From assembly GCF_000423605.1 (NCBI RefSeq), contig NZ_AUIH01000001.1, positions 151,701 to 215,700 on the forward strand: a DNA stretch of 64,000 bases, written 5' to 3'. Shown here piece by piece: positions 17,986 to 26,353 of the stretch. Positions within the stretch are counted from its first letter, which is position 1; every line of letters starts with the position of its first letter. Both the position numbers and the translations under genes were made by a program. This DNA is from Saccharospirillum impatiens DSM 12546 (GTDB lineage Bacteria > Pseudomonadota > Gammaproteobacteria > Pseudomonadales > Natronospirillaceae). The notes under the pieces were generated by a model. The model made no database searches and was not told where the DNA came from. It saw nothing but the letters and a program-made list of their open reading frames with translations.

Positions 17986-18903
17986 ATGGATACCCTGGAT
18001 AACATCAAAACCTTTTTGGCTGTGGTTCGAACGGGCAGTTTTTCGGCCGCTGGCCGTGAGCTCGATATTGTGCCATCGGTCGTGACCAAACGAGTCAATC
18101 AGTTGGAGCATCAGCTCAAGGCCACGCTCTTTATTCGCTCTACACGCAAGCTTGAACTTACTGATACCGGGGAACGTTACTACCCACGCTTTCTCGGCAT
18201 TGTCAGTGATGTAGAAGAAGCCTTTCGGGATGTGGCCAGTACCCGCTCGCGCATTGAAGATCACTTGCGCATCAAGTGCCCGACCACGCTGACCGTCATG
18301 TATTTTGGCAAGATTTTTACCGCCTTTCAGAAAGCGTATCCGGGAGTTCGACTGGATCTCGTGTTGATGGACAGGTCCGTGAATCCTGTGGAAGAAGGGT
18401 TTGATATCGCCATTGGGGCATTGCCATCTTCTTACACTAATGTAGTGGATCTGCCGTTGTGCAGGATGCCAAGGACGGTCGTCGCGTCACAAGGGTACAT
18501 TGAAAAATACGGCGAACCACAGCACCCGAGGGATTTGCTGAGCCATCATTGCTTGTCCTTTCTGGCGACGGGTAACAGCTGGTTTTTCGATGGCCCAAGT
18601 GGCTCGATCAATATTAACGTGTCCCCCAGTCTGACGGTCAACGACAGCCTGGTGTTGCTTGATGCCGTTAAGGACGAACTGGGCATTGCTATTCTGCCCC
18701 GGCACATCGTCCACCCCTTCATCAAGTCTGGAAAGCTGAAATCGATAATGCCTGAGTTTCCCGTTGGGGATTTGTGGGTAAAGGCGCTGGTACCTGAAAA
18801 CCGCCAGAGCATTCCGGCGGTAAAAGCAGCGTTGGATTGGTTGCAGGCAGCGACACAGCCGCAAGCACCCTGGGACAGGACCGATGTTGATGACAACAGT
18901 TAG
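17986..18903 (+). CDS. LysR-family regulator of the aconitase-X/TRAP operon
   Basis: A 305-residue LysR protein: helix-turn-helix at about residues 18-40 (SFSAAGRELDIVPSVVTKRVNQLE) and a LysR effector domain. The ATG at 17986 gives the normal length; the frame extends upstream to 17818, but the added residues do not look like LysR. It is divergent from the operon, 244 bp from the FAD oxidoreductase start, and by the usual LysR logic controls it in response to the substrate. The gap contains TTTCGCGTTTCGCGAAAAG (17928-17946), a TTTCGCGAAA dyad that is a candidate operator. Confidence 0.85.
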   Translation: MDTLDNIKTFLAVVRTGSFSAAGRELDIVPSVVTKRVNQLEHQLKATLFIRSTRKLELTDTGERYYPRFLGIVSDVEEAFRDVASTRSRIEDHLRIKCPTTLTVMYFGKIFTAFQKAYPGVRLDLVLMDRSVNPVEEGFDIAIGALPSSYTNVVDLPLCRMPRTVVASQGYIEKYGEPQHPRDLLSHHCLSFLATGNSWFFDGPSGSININVSPSLTVNDSLVLLDAVKDELGIAILPRHIVHPFIKSGKLKSIMPEFPVGDLWVKALVPENRQSIPAVKAALDWLQAATQPQAPWDRTDVDDNS

Positions 18904-18952
18904 TTGGCAAACGGATGGAATGGCAATCTGGTGTTCAATTAATTGCTTTGTT

Positions 18953-19001
18953 GGAAAACAGAATATTGAGACAAGTGAACCAGTCTCAACATTCTGTTTC
19001 C
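18953..19001. terminator. long hairpin between convergent lysR and cpdB
   Basis: Arms 18953-18972 and 18983-19001 are inverted copies with one extra base and one mismatch around a 10-nt loop. It fills the gap between the facing stops at 18903 and 19011, so a bidirectional terminator is likely; on the minus strand the arm ends in TTTTCC. Confidence 0.6.
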
Positions 19002-19010
19002 AGGCGGCGA

Positions 19011-20936
19011 TCAGTTAAAAGTGAACTCCATAAAGCCGGCATCATCGAGATTGCCTGGCTCTACATTGTCTGCCGCCAACTCTTCGGCCTTGGGTGAGGT
19101 TTTGAACACGACTTCGGCATCGCCCCAGCCGGAGAATTGCCAGTTGTCGTCGGCTGAAGGGTTGAAGGTTCCCTGAGACAGCAAGTAATTGGCAATGACA
19201 TCGCGGTTTTTATCCGGTGCGTCGATCACGACGGTGCTGCCATCCAAACCGGGGAAACTGCCACCACCGCCAGCGCGGTAGTTGTTGGTCGCGATCAGAA
19301 ATTCCTGATCCGGATCGATCGGTTCACCATCGAACATGACATCAACAATACGATTCTCGTCGTTGATGACTTCACCGTCGTTGTTGTAACGCGGTGGCAC
19401 CGTGACATCAATGCGGTAGCTGATGCCGTCGATGACATCGAAGTTGTAGGTCGGGAAGCTGTCGTTAACCAGCGGTTGTGCGTCACCGGCATTCGGGTCG
19501 ATGGTATTGAACTGCCCTGCAGAACGCTCCAGCCATTCGATCACCTGGTTCCCGGTCAATTTGACCACTTTCAAATCGTTGGGGTAGATGTAGAGGTCGG
19601 CGACGTTTTTCAGTGCGATGTCGCCAGCCGGGACGTCGGTGTAGTAATCCGGGCCGCCCCGACCACCTGCTTTGAACGGTGCGGCAGCCGACAGAATGGG
19701 CAGTGCCTCCAGTTCGGTTCCGCGAACGATGTTTTCGACGTACCAGGTCTGCGCATTGTTCACCACCTGAACAGACGGGTCATCCTGAACCACGGCAAAG
19801 TAACTGTTGATGCTGGCGGTGGTTTCGCCGACACGTTGCGCCATGTAATTGAGCGTGTCCTGATGATCGCGGTCGACAGCATCTAGGATCGCTTGTACCG
19901 GCTCGACCAGTGCTACGGTTTCGCCATTCTCGCGGCTGTAAATCGGCCGGGCCTCACTGCGGCTACTGGCGACTCGCCAGTTACCGGCTTCGCCTTCGAG
20001 AGTCAGGTCGATGATGCCCAGATGGCTGCCCCAGAAGCCGGGCATTACTGCTGGCACACCAAAGATCTTGCCGGTGTCGTTGTCTACATTGTCCATGTTG
20101 TCGTAGGCCGAACTGCCGGGGAAGACGGCATGGGCGTGGCCGAACATGATGGCGTCTATGCCCTCAACCTGAGCCAGGTGCCAGGTCGCGTTTTCGTCCA
20201 TGCCCTGACGGGCCGCATCCGACAAGCCACTGTGCGGAATGGCAACAATGATGTCGGCGCCCTCTGCTTTCATTTGTGGTACGAAGCGTTCAGCACTTGT
20301 GACCATATCGTCGGCCACGACCAGGCCTTCCAGGTTGTCTTTATCCCAGTTCATGATTTGCGGCGGGACAAAACCGATGTAGCCAATGCGCAGGTCGTGT
20401 GGCTGCCCGGCACTGTCGATGACTGTTTTTTCCTGGATCAGATAGGGCTGGAAGTAGGGCTGATCGTTGTCGTCGCCAAGGTCAACCATGACATTGGAAG
20501 AGATGTAAGGGAAGTTGGCGCCGTTTAGTGCCTTGATCAAAAAGTCGAGCCCGAAATTGAATTCGTGGTTACCAATGTTACCCACATCGTAGTTCAGCAG
20601 GTTCATGGCTTTATAGGCTGGGTGTGTTTCGCCGAAACGCAGCACATCACCTTTGGCGACATAATCGCCCAGGGGATTGCCCTGAATCAGATCGCCGTTA
20701 TCGACCAGTACGCTGTTGCCGCGTTCATTGCGCGCAGCGTTGATGAGGGCGGCGGTGCGCGCGAGGCCGACGGTGACATTCTGATTGTCGGTGTAATAGT
20801 CGTAGTCGACGATGTGCATGTGAATGTCGGTGGTTTCCATCAGGCGCAACTCAACGGTCGCGGCTGACGCAGTTACGGCTGCCAGCGCGCTTGCACCGAG
20901 GCCAACCGTCCCGAGGCTTAGTAACACTTTGTTCAT
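19011..20936 (-). CDS. cpdB: 2',3'-cyclic-nucleotide 2'-phosphodiesterase/3'-nucleotidase, periplasmic
   Basis: CpdB hydrolyses 2',3'-cyclic nucleotides and 3'-nucleotides in the periplasm for nucleoside and phosphate scavenging. The 641-residue protein has a signal peptide (MNKVLLSLGTVGLGASALAA...ASAA), a calcineurin-like metallophosphatase domain with TTDIHMHI, DNGDLIQGNP, IGNHEFNFGLD, IPHSG and GHAHAVFPG, and a C-terminal 5'-nucleotidase domain with ATNNYRAGGGGSFPGL. The ATG at 20936 is chosen for its AAGGA site and its signal peptide; a TTG ten codons upstream is less likely. Confidence 0.92.
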   Translation of the reverse strand: MNKVLLSLGTVGLGASALAAVTASAATVELRLMETTDIHMHIVDYDYYTDNQNVTVGLARTAALINAARNERGNSVLVDNGDLIQGNPLGDYVAKGDVLRFGETHPAYKAMNLLNYDVGNIGNHEFNFGLDFLIKALNGANFPYISSNVMVDLGDDNDQPYFQPYLIQEKTVIDSAGQPHDLRIGYIGFVPPQIMNWDKDNLEGLVVADDMVTSAERFVPQMKAEGADIIVAIPHSGLSDAARQGMDENATWHLAQVEGIDAIMFGHAHAVFPGSSAYDNMDNVDNDTGKIFGVPAVMPGFWGSHLGIIDLTLEGEAGNWRVASSRSEARPIYSRENGETVALVEPVQAILDAVDRDHQDTLNYMAQRVGETTASINSYFAVVQDDPSVQVVNNAQTWYVENIVRGTELEALPILSAAAPFKAGGRGGPDYYTDVPAGDIALKNVADLYIYPNDLKVVKLTGNQVIEWLERSAGQFNTIDPNAGDAQPLVNDSFPTYNFDVIDGISYRIDVTVPPRYNNDGEVINDENRIVDVMFDGEPIDPDQEFLIATNNYRAGGGGSFPGLDGSTVVIDAPDKNRDVIANYLLSQGTFNPSADDNWQFSGWGDAEVVFKTSPKAEELAADNVEPGNLDDAGFMEFTFN

Positions 20937-21220
20937 GGTGGGAGTCCTTTTTAGCGAATTCGACAACGAAATTGTGCATCGTCAGGGTATTGATTGTGCG
21001 CGGCGTTTTCATGACAGCGGGGCTGTTGGGGTGTCATAAATTGACCGCAAGGTCAGTATAGAAGGGCTGCCTTGTCGGGCAACCATTAATCGACAGGGTT
21101 GAGATCCCGGTCAAAACGGAGCGCTCGGACCCGGTAGGTATTCTGGTAAAGTAGGGGCCGTATTTATCGTGAAGGATGGAGCCATGGGCTGGATAACTGA
21201 AACAGCGTGGGTCGAATGTC

Positions 21221-22720
21221 ATGCCAGATGAGACTGCACTCGATGCCGGTGAGTCGTATGTCGGGGCTACCCTGTCACGCTGGGCCCGTGAGCAACCCAC
21301 CTTACTGGCGCTGCAGTGCGAGTCACAGACGGTGTGTTGGGCTCAATTGCACCGTCGGGTAGAGCGTCTGGCAAGCAGGCTGCATGCCGAACTGGGGGTT
21401 GGCTGTGCGGTTGCGCTGGATGTGTCGGATCCGATGAGTCTGATTCAGGCTTTTCTGGCGGTGGGTCGCTCGGGTAACCGGGCGCTGGTGCTGGATACCG
21501 CCTGGCCTGACGCTCAACGAGCCGACATCGATCGCCGGACCGAACCCGACCGGGTGCTGGACAGTGAGGTTCTGTCGCAATGGTTGGCTGAATCAGAACC
21601 AGTCGATATCGACAGCCACCCCTCAGCCCCCCTGCCGACACCCGACCAGCCGTTTTACGTGGGGTTCACCTCGGGGTCGACCGGTGTCCCCAAAGGCTAT
21701 CGCCGACGTCATGCTTCCTGGCTGGCCAGTTTTGAGCTGAGCCGCGTGCTGTTCGCGTTGCAACCGGGTGACCGGGTCATGGCGCCGGGTAGCCTGGCCA
21801 CTTCGCTGCATCTCTATGGCGTCATTCAGGCACTGCAAGCTGGCATTGCTGTGGTGCTGGTGCCGCGCTTTCGGCCACGAACCGTACTTCAGGCGATGGC
21901 TGATCACAGCGTATCGGCTCTGTATGGCACACCGACCCAAATCAAGTTGCTGTTGCAAGCGGCCCAACGAGATAGCCGGGCGCCACTGCCTGACGTAAGG
22001 CATCTGATTATCAGTGGTGCCAAGTGGCCCGACGATACCCGTCAGGCTCTGCGCCAGCCTTTTCCCAATGCTGCGTTGACCGAATTTTATGGCACTTCAG
22101 AAATGAGTTTTATTGCGCTGCACAATGACCAGACTCGCGCGCCACAGGGCTCTGTCGGTCGCCCTGTTCCTGGGGTTGAAGTGCGTATCGGGCCCTCGGC
22201 GCAGGCCCCGGTTGCGACCGGTGAGCGGGGTCGGATCTGGGTGCGCAGTGCCCTGGTATTCGACGGTTACGAGTGCGGCGGCGGCGATGAAATCGCCCGC
22301 GACGGGGACTGGTTAACCGTCGGCGATCACGGCTATCTGGATGACGCCGGTTACCTCTATCTGGTCGGACGTGAGAAACGCATGATCGTCAGCAGTGGCC
22401 TGAACCTCTACCCGGAAGAGGTGGAAGCCTGGTTGTTGCAACATTCCGGGGTCAGCCAGGCAGCCCTGCTCGGGCTACCGGACGCCTTACGCGGGCAAAA
22501 AGTAGCCGCAGTGATTCAGTCAGAGGCCTCCAGCGTGTCGGCCGAGTCGTTGCGACAGCATTGCCGACTGAGGTTTCCGGCTTCTCAGGTGCCGAAAGTC
22601 TGGTACTTCCTGGAGCAATGGCCGTTGACACAAAGCGGTAAAACCGATTTTGTTGCGCTGGAACGCTGGCTGAGGGTGGTCGAAGCCGGGACAGGCCCCG
22701 ATAAGGCGATCCCAACATGA
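21221..22720 (+). CDS. acyl-CoA synthetase (AMP-forming, ANL superfamily)
   Basis: A 499-residue adenylate-forming enzyme. Motifs in order: FTSGSTGVPKGYRRRH (P-loop, about residues 149-164), EFYGTSEMSFIA (A5), DWLTVGDHGYLDDAGYLYLVGREKRMIVSSGLNLYPEEVE (A7-A8 hinge) and the A10 Lys in TQSGKTDFVAL. It activates a carboxylic acid as acyl-AMP and then the CoA thioester. Its last 4 bp overlap the thiolase start (ATGA), so the two genes are translationally coupled and probably serve one pathway. The substrate is unknown. No strong ribosome site precedes the ATG at 21221. Confidence 0.85.
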   Translation: MPDETALDAGESYVGATLSRWAREQPTLLALQCESQTVCWAQLHRRVERLASRLHAELGVGCAVALDVSDPMSLIQAFLAVGRSGNRALVLDTAWPDAQRADIDRRTEPDRVLDSEVLSQWLAESEPVDIDSHPSAPLPTPDQPFYVGFTSGSTGVPKGYRRRHASWLASFELSRVLFALQPGDRVMAPGSLATSLHLYGVIQALQAGIAVVLVPRFRPRTVLQAMADHSVSALYGTPTQIKLLLQAAQRDSRAPLPDVRHLIISGAKWPDDTRQALRQPFPNAALTEFYGTSEMSFIALHNDQTRAPQGSVGRPVPGVEVRIGPSAQAPVATGERGRIWVRSALVFDGYECGGGDEIARDGDWLTVGDHGYLDDAGYLYLVGREKRMIVSSGLNLYPEEVEAWLLQHSGVSQAALLGLPDALRGQKVAAVIQSEASSVSAESLRQHCRLRFPASQVPKVWYFLEQWPLTQSGKTDFVALERWLRVVEAGTGPDKAIPT

Positions 22721-23850
22721 ACCCGGTCTATCTGGTTGCTGCACGAAGAACCCCCGTCGCTCCGGTTAACGGGGCGTTCAAAACACTGGAAGTCAGTGAT
22801 CTGGCTGTGCCCGTGATTCAGGCATTGATGACGGACACCGGGCTAAACCCCGGTCAGATCGATCAGCTCATTCTTGGCAATGCGCTGTATGGCGGTGGTA
22901 ACCCGGCCCGGTTGGTTGCGTTGGCAGCTGGCTTACCTGAATCTGTCCCGGCGCTCACTCTGGATACGCAGTGTTGTTCGGGTCTCGATGCCCTGCGCCT
23001 GGGGGCTCAGGCCATTGCCAGCGGCCAGGCAGACGCTATTCTGGCGGGTGGTGTCGAAAGCACCAGCCGACGGGCATTGCGAGCGCATCGCCCCATTAAC
23101 AGGGACGCAGCACCGGAGTATTACGAACGCCCTGCCTTTACTCCCTGGCCTGACCGCGACCCCGATATGGCCGACAGCGCGGCGCGTCTGGCACACGAAC
23201 ACGGGATTGGCCTTGACCCGCAAAACACCTGGGCGATCGACAGCCACGCGAAAGCCCTGGCCGCCCGGGAACGGGTATCCCATGAATGCGTTCCATTGGC
23301 GGGCCTGAGCGCAGACGCAGCCACCCGGCCATTGTCGGAACGCCTGGCCAACCGAACGCCGAAAGTAGCCGAGTGGCAAGGCGCGGCCATAAACGTCGCC
23401 GGTACTGCCTTGCAGGCCGATGCCGCTGCTGTATGCCTGTTGGTGAGTGAAGCCATGCTAGCGCGCATGCCCGCCGGAACCCGAGCCATGCGCTGGGTGG
23501 CTGACGTCAGCGGCGGTGGCCCGGCCGACTCGCCACCCTGGGCCATAGTGCCGGTGGTACAAAGGCTCTTTGAACGCAACGGTCTCAACGCCGACCATTT
23601 CCACCGCATCGAACTGATGGAAGCCTACGCCGTGCAAGCCATCGTCAATGCCCACCAACTGGGCCTGCCGCTGGATAAGCTGAACCAGGGCGGTGGTGCC
23701 CTGGCCCGGGGCCACCCAATCGGTGCCTCGGGTGCGATCCTGGCAGTCAGGGCCTACCACGAGATGGCGTCAGCCCCCAAAGGTAGCCTCGCCCTTGCGG
23801 CTATCGCCGCTGCGGGCGGGTTGGCCAGCGCAGTTGTCCTGGAGGCTTAG
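22717..23850 (+). CDS. thiolase-family protein with altered active site
   Basis: A 377-residue thiolase-fold protein, slightly shorter than typical acetyl-CoA acetyltransferases (about 390). The nucleophilic Cys is present as Cys86 in DTQCCSGLDALRLG, and the catalytic His as His333 in ARGHPIGASGA. Two other conserved elements are changed: the oxyanion-hole NEAFA box reads LMEAYA (301-305), and the C-terminal CIGGG box, which carries the second catalytic Cys, reads AIAAAGG (362-368), so that Cys is Ala. Claisen condensation may be impaired or the chemistry different. It overlaps the acyl-CoA synthetase gene by 4 bp. A degenerate or specialised acyltransferase is possible. Confidence 0.8.
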   Translation: MNPVYLVAARRTPVAPVNGAFKTLEVSDLAVPVIQALMTDTGLNPGQIDQLILGNALYGGGNPARLVALAAGLPESVPALTLDTQCCSGLDALRLGAQAIASGQADAILAGGVESTSRRALRAHRPINRDAAPEYYERPAFTPWPDRDPDMADSAARLAHEHGIGLDPQNTWAIDSHAKALAARERVSHECVPLAGLSADAATRPLSERLANRTPKVAEWQGAAINVAGTALQADAAAVCLLVSEAMLARMPAGTRAMRWVADVSGGGPADSPPWAIVPVVQRLFERNGLNADHFHRIELMEAYAVQAIVNAHQLGLPLDKLNQGGGALARGHPIGASGAILAVRAYHEMASAPKGSLALAAIAAAGGLASAVVLEA

Positions 23851-23881
23851 CTGCTTGGGCGGCTCTCGTTCGTGCTGACCA

Positions 23882-23989
23882 CCGGGTAGTGCTATACGGG
23901 TGGTGCGACACCTCGCTCGGCGTGAACCCGTCCATGGGGCCTAGGCTTCGGCATCCATGCCTCAGACTACCCCGGATAGCACTACCCGG
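23882..23989. repeat. palindromic repeat element, copy 1
   Basis: Perfect 14-bp inverted arms at 23882-23895 and 23976-23989, with further pairing outside (GTGCTG/CAGCAC), enclose a core that on the minus strand reads TGAGGCATGGATGCCGAAG then CCCATGGACGGG..TTCACGCCG. The same core occurs at 33928-34020, 40985-41095 and 45462-45560. It lies in the 422-bp gap between the convergent thiolase and nitroreductase genes; the rest of the gap (23990-24272) shows nothing recognisable. Confidence 0.8.
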
Positions 23990-24272
23990 CAGCCAGCACT
24001 TGGTTTCGTGCAAAACTAGCGACTAGCAACAACATCTCGAGGTATGACCGAAGGTGAAGTTTAAACGTGAGTACGGAATCAAAGGGGTGCAGGGCAGTGT
24101 CATGCAGCAGCGGGCAGGAAGCCCGCGTCCCGTGAAGTGGCACAGGGATGTGCCTCTGAACGGTGGCAGCATGGCACTGGCCTGTACCCCGAACTCATGC
24201 CACCGGTCAATGCAACCACAGTTCCAAACCACAGCCACCTAAAAACTCAACCACAGCCCACAACGAAAACTC

Positions 24273-24944
24273 TCAGAACCCAAAAAACCGCGCGTACTCG
24301 TCGAGCGGAGCGCGGGGTGTCTCGAACTGGTTTTCGGGTGCCTGGGGGTCGCCATAGCCCAGGGCCATGCCGCAGACGATGACTTCGTTGTCGGGAATGT
24401 CCAACTGATCGCGGATGATGTGATGGTAGCTGGCCAGGGCACCGATGCCGCAGCTATCGACGCCTTCGCCCTGGGCGGCCAGAAAGATCGACTGGATGAA
24501 CATGCCCAGGTCCATGTAGCAGCCTTTGCCCATGGCGCGCTCGATGGTGATGACCAGGCCGACCGGGGCGTCGAAAAACTGAAAGTTACGCCGGTGTTGG
24601 GCGAGGCGACCGGGGATGTCGCGGCGGGCGATGCCGAGACTGTTGTAGAGCGCATAGCCAACTTCACGCTGGCGGGCCTTGAGGTAGGCAGGCATCGGTT
24701 GCGGGAAGTAGTCGTATTCTTCAGGGTGGGTATCGGACTGCTCGAAGGCCATGCACAGGCGCTCACTGAGTTGCGCCAGTGGGTCGCCGGCGAGCATGTG
24801 AACAAAGCCTGGCTGCAGATTGGCGCCGCTCGGTGCGCGTCGCGCGCTGGTCAGAATGCGTTCCAGTGTTGATTGTTCAACAGACCGGTTCAGAAAGCGG
24901 CGGGTAGACCGGCGTTGTTGCAGGGCATCAAACAGAGTACTCAT
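24273..24944 (-). CDS. nitroreductase-family flavoprotein
   Basis: A 223-residue FMN-dependent nitroreductase-like oxidoreductase. The N-terminus MSTLFDALQQRRSTRRF, then LTSARRAPSGANLQPGFVHML, shows the FMN phosphate-binding Arg/Ser cluster; GCYMDLGMFIQSIFLAAQGEGVDSCGIGAL and the C-terminal VCGMALGYGDPQAPENQFETPRAPLDEYARF are also typical. It probably reduces nitro compounds, quinones or enones with NAD(P)H in the cytoplasm. It stands alone, 45 bp downstream of the dctD start region on the same strand... its ATG at 24944 lies 45 bp beyond the dctD stop, so it could be read through from dctBD. Confidence 0.88.
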   Translation of the reverse strand: MSTLFDALQQRRSTRRFLNRSVEQSTLERILTSARRAPSGANLQPGFVHMLAGDPLAQLSERLCMAFEQSDTHPEEYDYFPQPMPAYLKARQREVGYALYNSLGIARRDIPGRLAQHRRNFQFFDAPVGLVITIERAMGKGCYMDLGMFIQSIFLAAQGEGVDSCGIGALASYHHIIRDQLDIPDNEVIVCGMALGYGDPQAPENQFETPRAPLDEYARFFGF

Positions 24945-24988
24945 AGTGTGCTGGCTTTATCTCTACGTGACTGGAGGATACCAGTGAA

Positions 24989-26353
24989 TTAATGGGTGAA
25001 GGCGTCGCGCTTGAGCCCGTATTTCTGCATTTTCTGGTTCAGGGTGCGCCGGGGCAGGTCGAGTACGTCCATGACCGCCTTGATGTTGCCCTGATGGTGG
25101 CTGAGTTCGGCGCTGATCAGGGCTTTTTCGACCTGTTCGAGCCGGGCTGAGAGTGAGCCTTCGCCGCTGTGGGTATTACCCCGGTTGCGTGAGCCCAGTT
25201 GCAACAGTTCAGACACCGAGACCTGGTTGAAGCTTCGCGTCAGCAGATAGCGCTCGGCGGTGTGCCTGAGTTCGCGCACATTGCCGGGCCAGTCGTGCAG
25301 CTCCAGCGCGATTAGATCGTCGTAGCTTAACTCAGGTACCGGAATCTGGTTTTCTCGACTGGCGTCTTGCATAAAATGACTGAACAGCACGGGAACATCG
25401 CGCGGGCGTTCGCGCAAGGGCGGCAGTTGTATCTCTGCGACCATCAGGCGGTAGTAAAGGTCTTCACGAAAGCGACCTTCGTTGGCGGCCTGGCGCAGAT
25501 TTTCTTTGGTTGCGCTCAGAATGCGGACATTGAAGGGAATAGGCGTATGCGAACCAACGCGGACGACTTCTCTCTCTTGCAAGACACGCAACAGCTTGAT
25601 CTGAAACGCCATCGGCATGCTTTCAATTTCATCGAGAAACAGGGTGCCCATGTGAGCCGCTTCGAAAATTCCCTTGCGTTGTTTTTGAGCACCGGTGAAA
25701 GCCCCGGCTTCATGGCCAAAGAGTTCACTTTCGAGCAGATTCTCCGGAATGGCCGCAACGTTAATCGCCACGAAGGGTGCTTTTTGGCGGATACTGAGGC
25801 GGTGCAAGCTGCGCGCTACCAGTTCTTTGCCGGTGCCGGTTTCCCCGGAGATGATGACATCCGCGTTAACCCGGGCCAGTGCCTGAATGTGCTGACGCAG
25901 CGTATGCATGGGATCGGAGTCACCGATGATGGTGTCGGCCAGTTCATCGGTATCTGTGTGAGGGGCATGCGGCTGGGTGGCCAAATGAACACGGCGCTGT
26001 TCGCTGGCGCGTTGGATCATGTCGACCAGACGTTCAGGCTTGTAGGGTTTTTCAATAAAGTCGAAAGCGCCAAGTTTCATCGCTTCAACCGCCTGGGCAA
26101 TACCGCCATGGCCAGTGATCAGAATGACCGGAATGGCCGGATCGACGGCCTTCAGCAGACTCATGCCATCCATGCCGGGCATGCGGATGTCGCTGACCAC
26201 TACGCCATCGAAGTCGGGCGTCAGCATAGGCAGGGCGGCATCGGCTGAGGCGAAGGTGTGTACCCTGACATCCGCCAGATCCAGCCATTGTTCCAGCGAG
26301 GCCAGTACTTCGGGGTCGTCGTCGATGATGACGGCGGTGGTGTCACAAATCAT
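24989..26353 (-). CDS. dctD: C4-dicarboxylate response regulator DctD (sigma-54 activator)
   Basis: A 454-residue NtrC-type regulator. The receiver domain (about residues 5-120) has IIDDDPE, the phospho-acceptor Asp in VVSDIRMPGMDG and Lys in EKPYKP. The AAA+ domain (about 145-385) has Walker A GETGTGKE, the sigma-54 contact loop GAFTGA and Walker B LFLDEI. A Fis-type helix-turn-helix ends the protein (GNIKAVMDVLDLPRRTLNQKMQKYGL). Its start overlaps the dctB stop by 4 bp. With DctB it is expected to activate C4-dicarboxylate TRAP transport genes, but none is adjacent, so the target is elsewhere or the pair senses another acid. Confidence 0.88.
   Translation of the reverse strand: MICDTTAVIIDDDPEVLASLEQWLDLADVRVHTFASADAALPMLTPDFDGVVVSDIRMPGMDGMSLLKAVDPAIPVILITGHGGIAQAVEAMKLGAFDFIEKPYKPERLVDMIQRASEQRRVHLATQPHAPHTDTDELADTIIGDSDPMHTLRQHIQALARVNADVIISGETGTGKELVARSLHRLSIRQKAPFVAINVAAIPENLLESELFGHEAGAFTGAQKQRKGIFEAAHMGTLFLDEIESMPMAFQIKLLRVLQEREVVRVGSHTPIPFNVRILSATKENLRQAANEGRFREDLYYRLMVAEIQLPPLRERPRDVPVLFSHFMQDASRENQIPVPELSYDDLIALELHDWPGNVRELRHTAERYLLTRSFNQVSVSELLQLGSRNRGNTHSGEGSLSARLEQVEKALISAELSHHQGNIKAVMDVLDLPRRTLNQKMQKYGLKRDAFTH

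Noticed and set aside
9896-18903. Assigning the AcnX operon to hydroxyproline catabolism
   Set aside because: No proline racemase, pyrroline-carboxylate reductase or ornithine cyclodeaminase-like gene is adjacent, so the substrate was left open.
25367-26248. 293-codon frame antisense to dctD
   Set aside because: Shadow of a certain gene, with no ribosome site or family resemblance.
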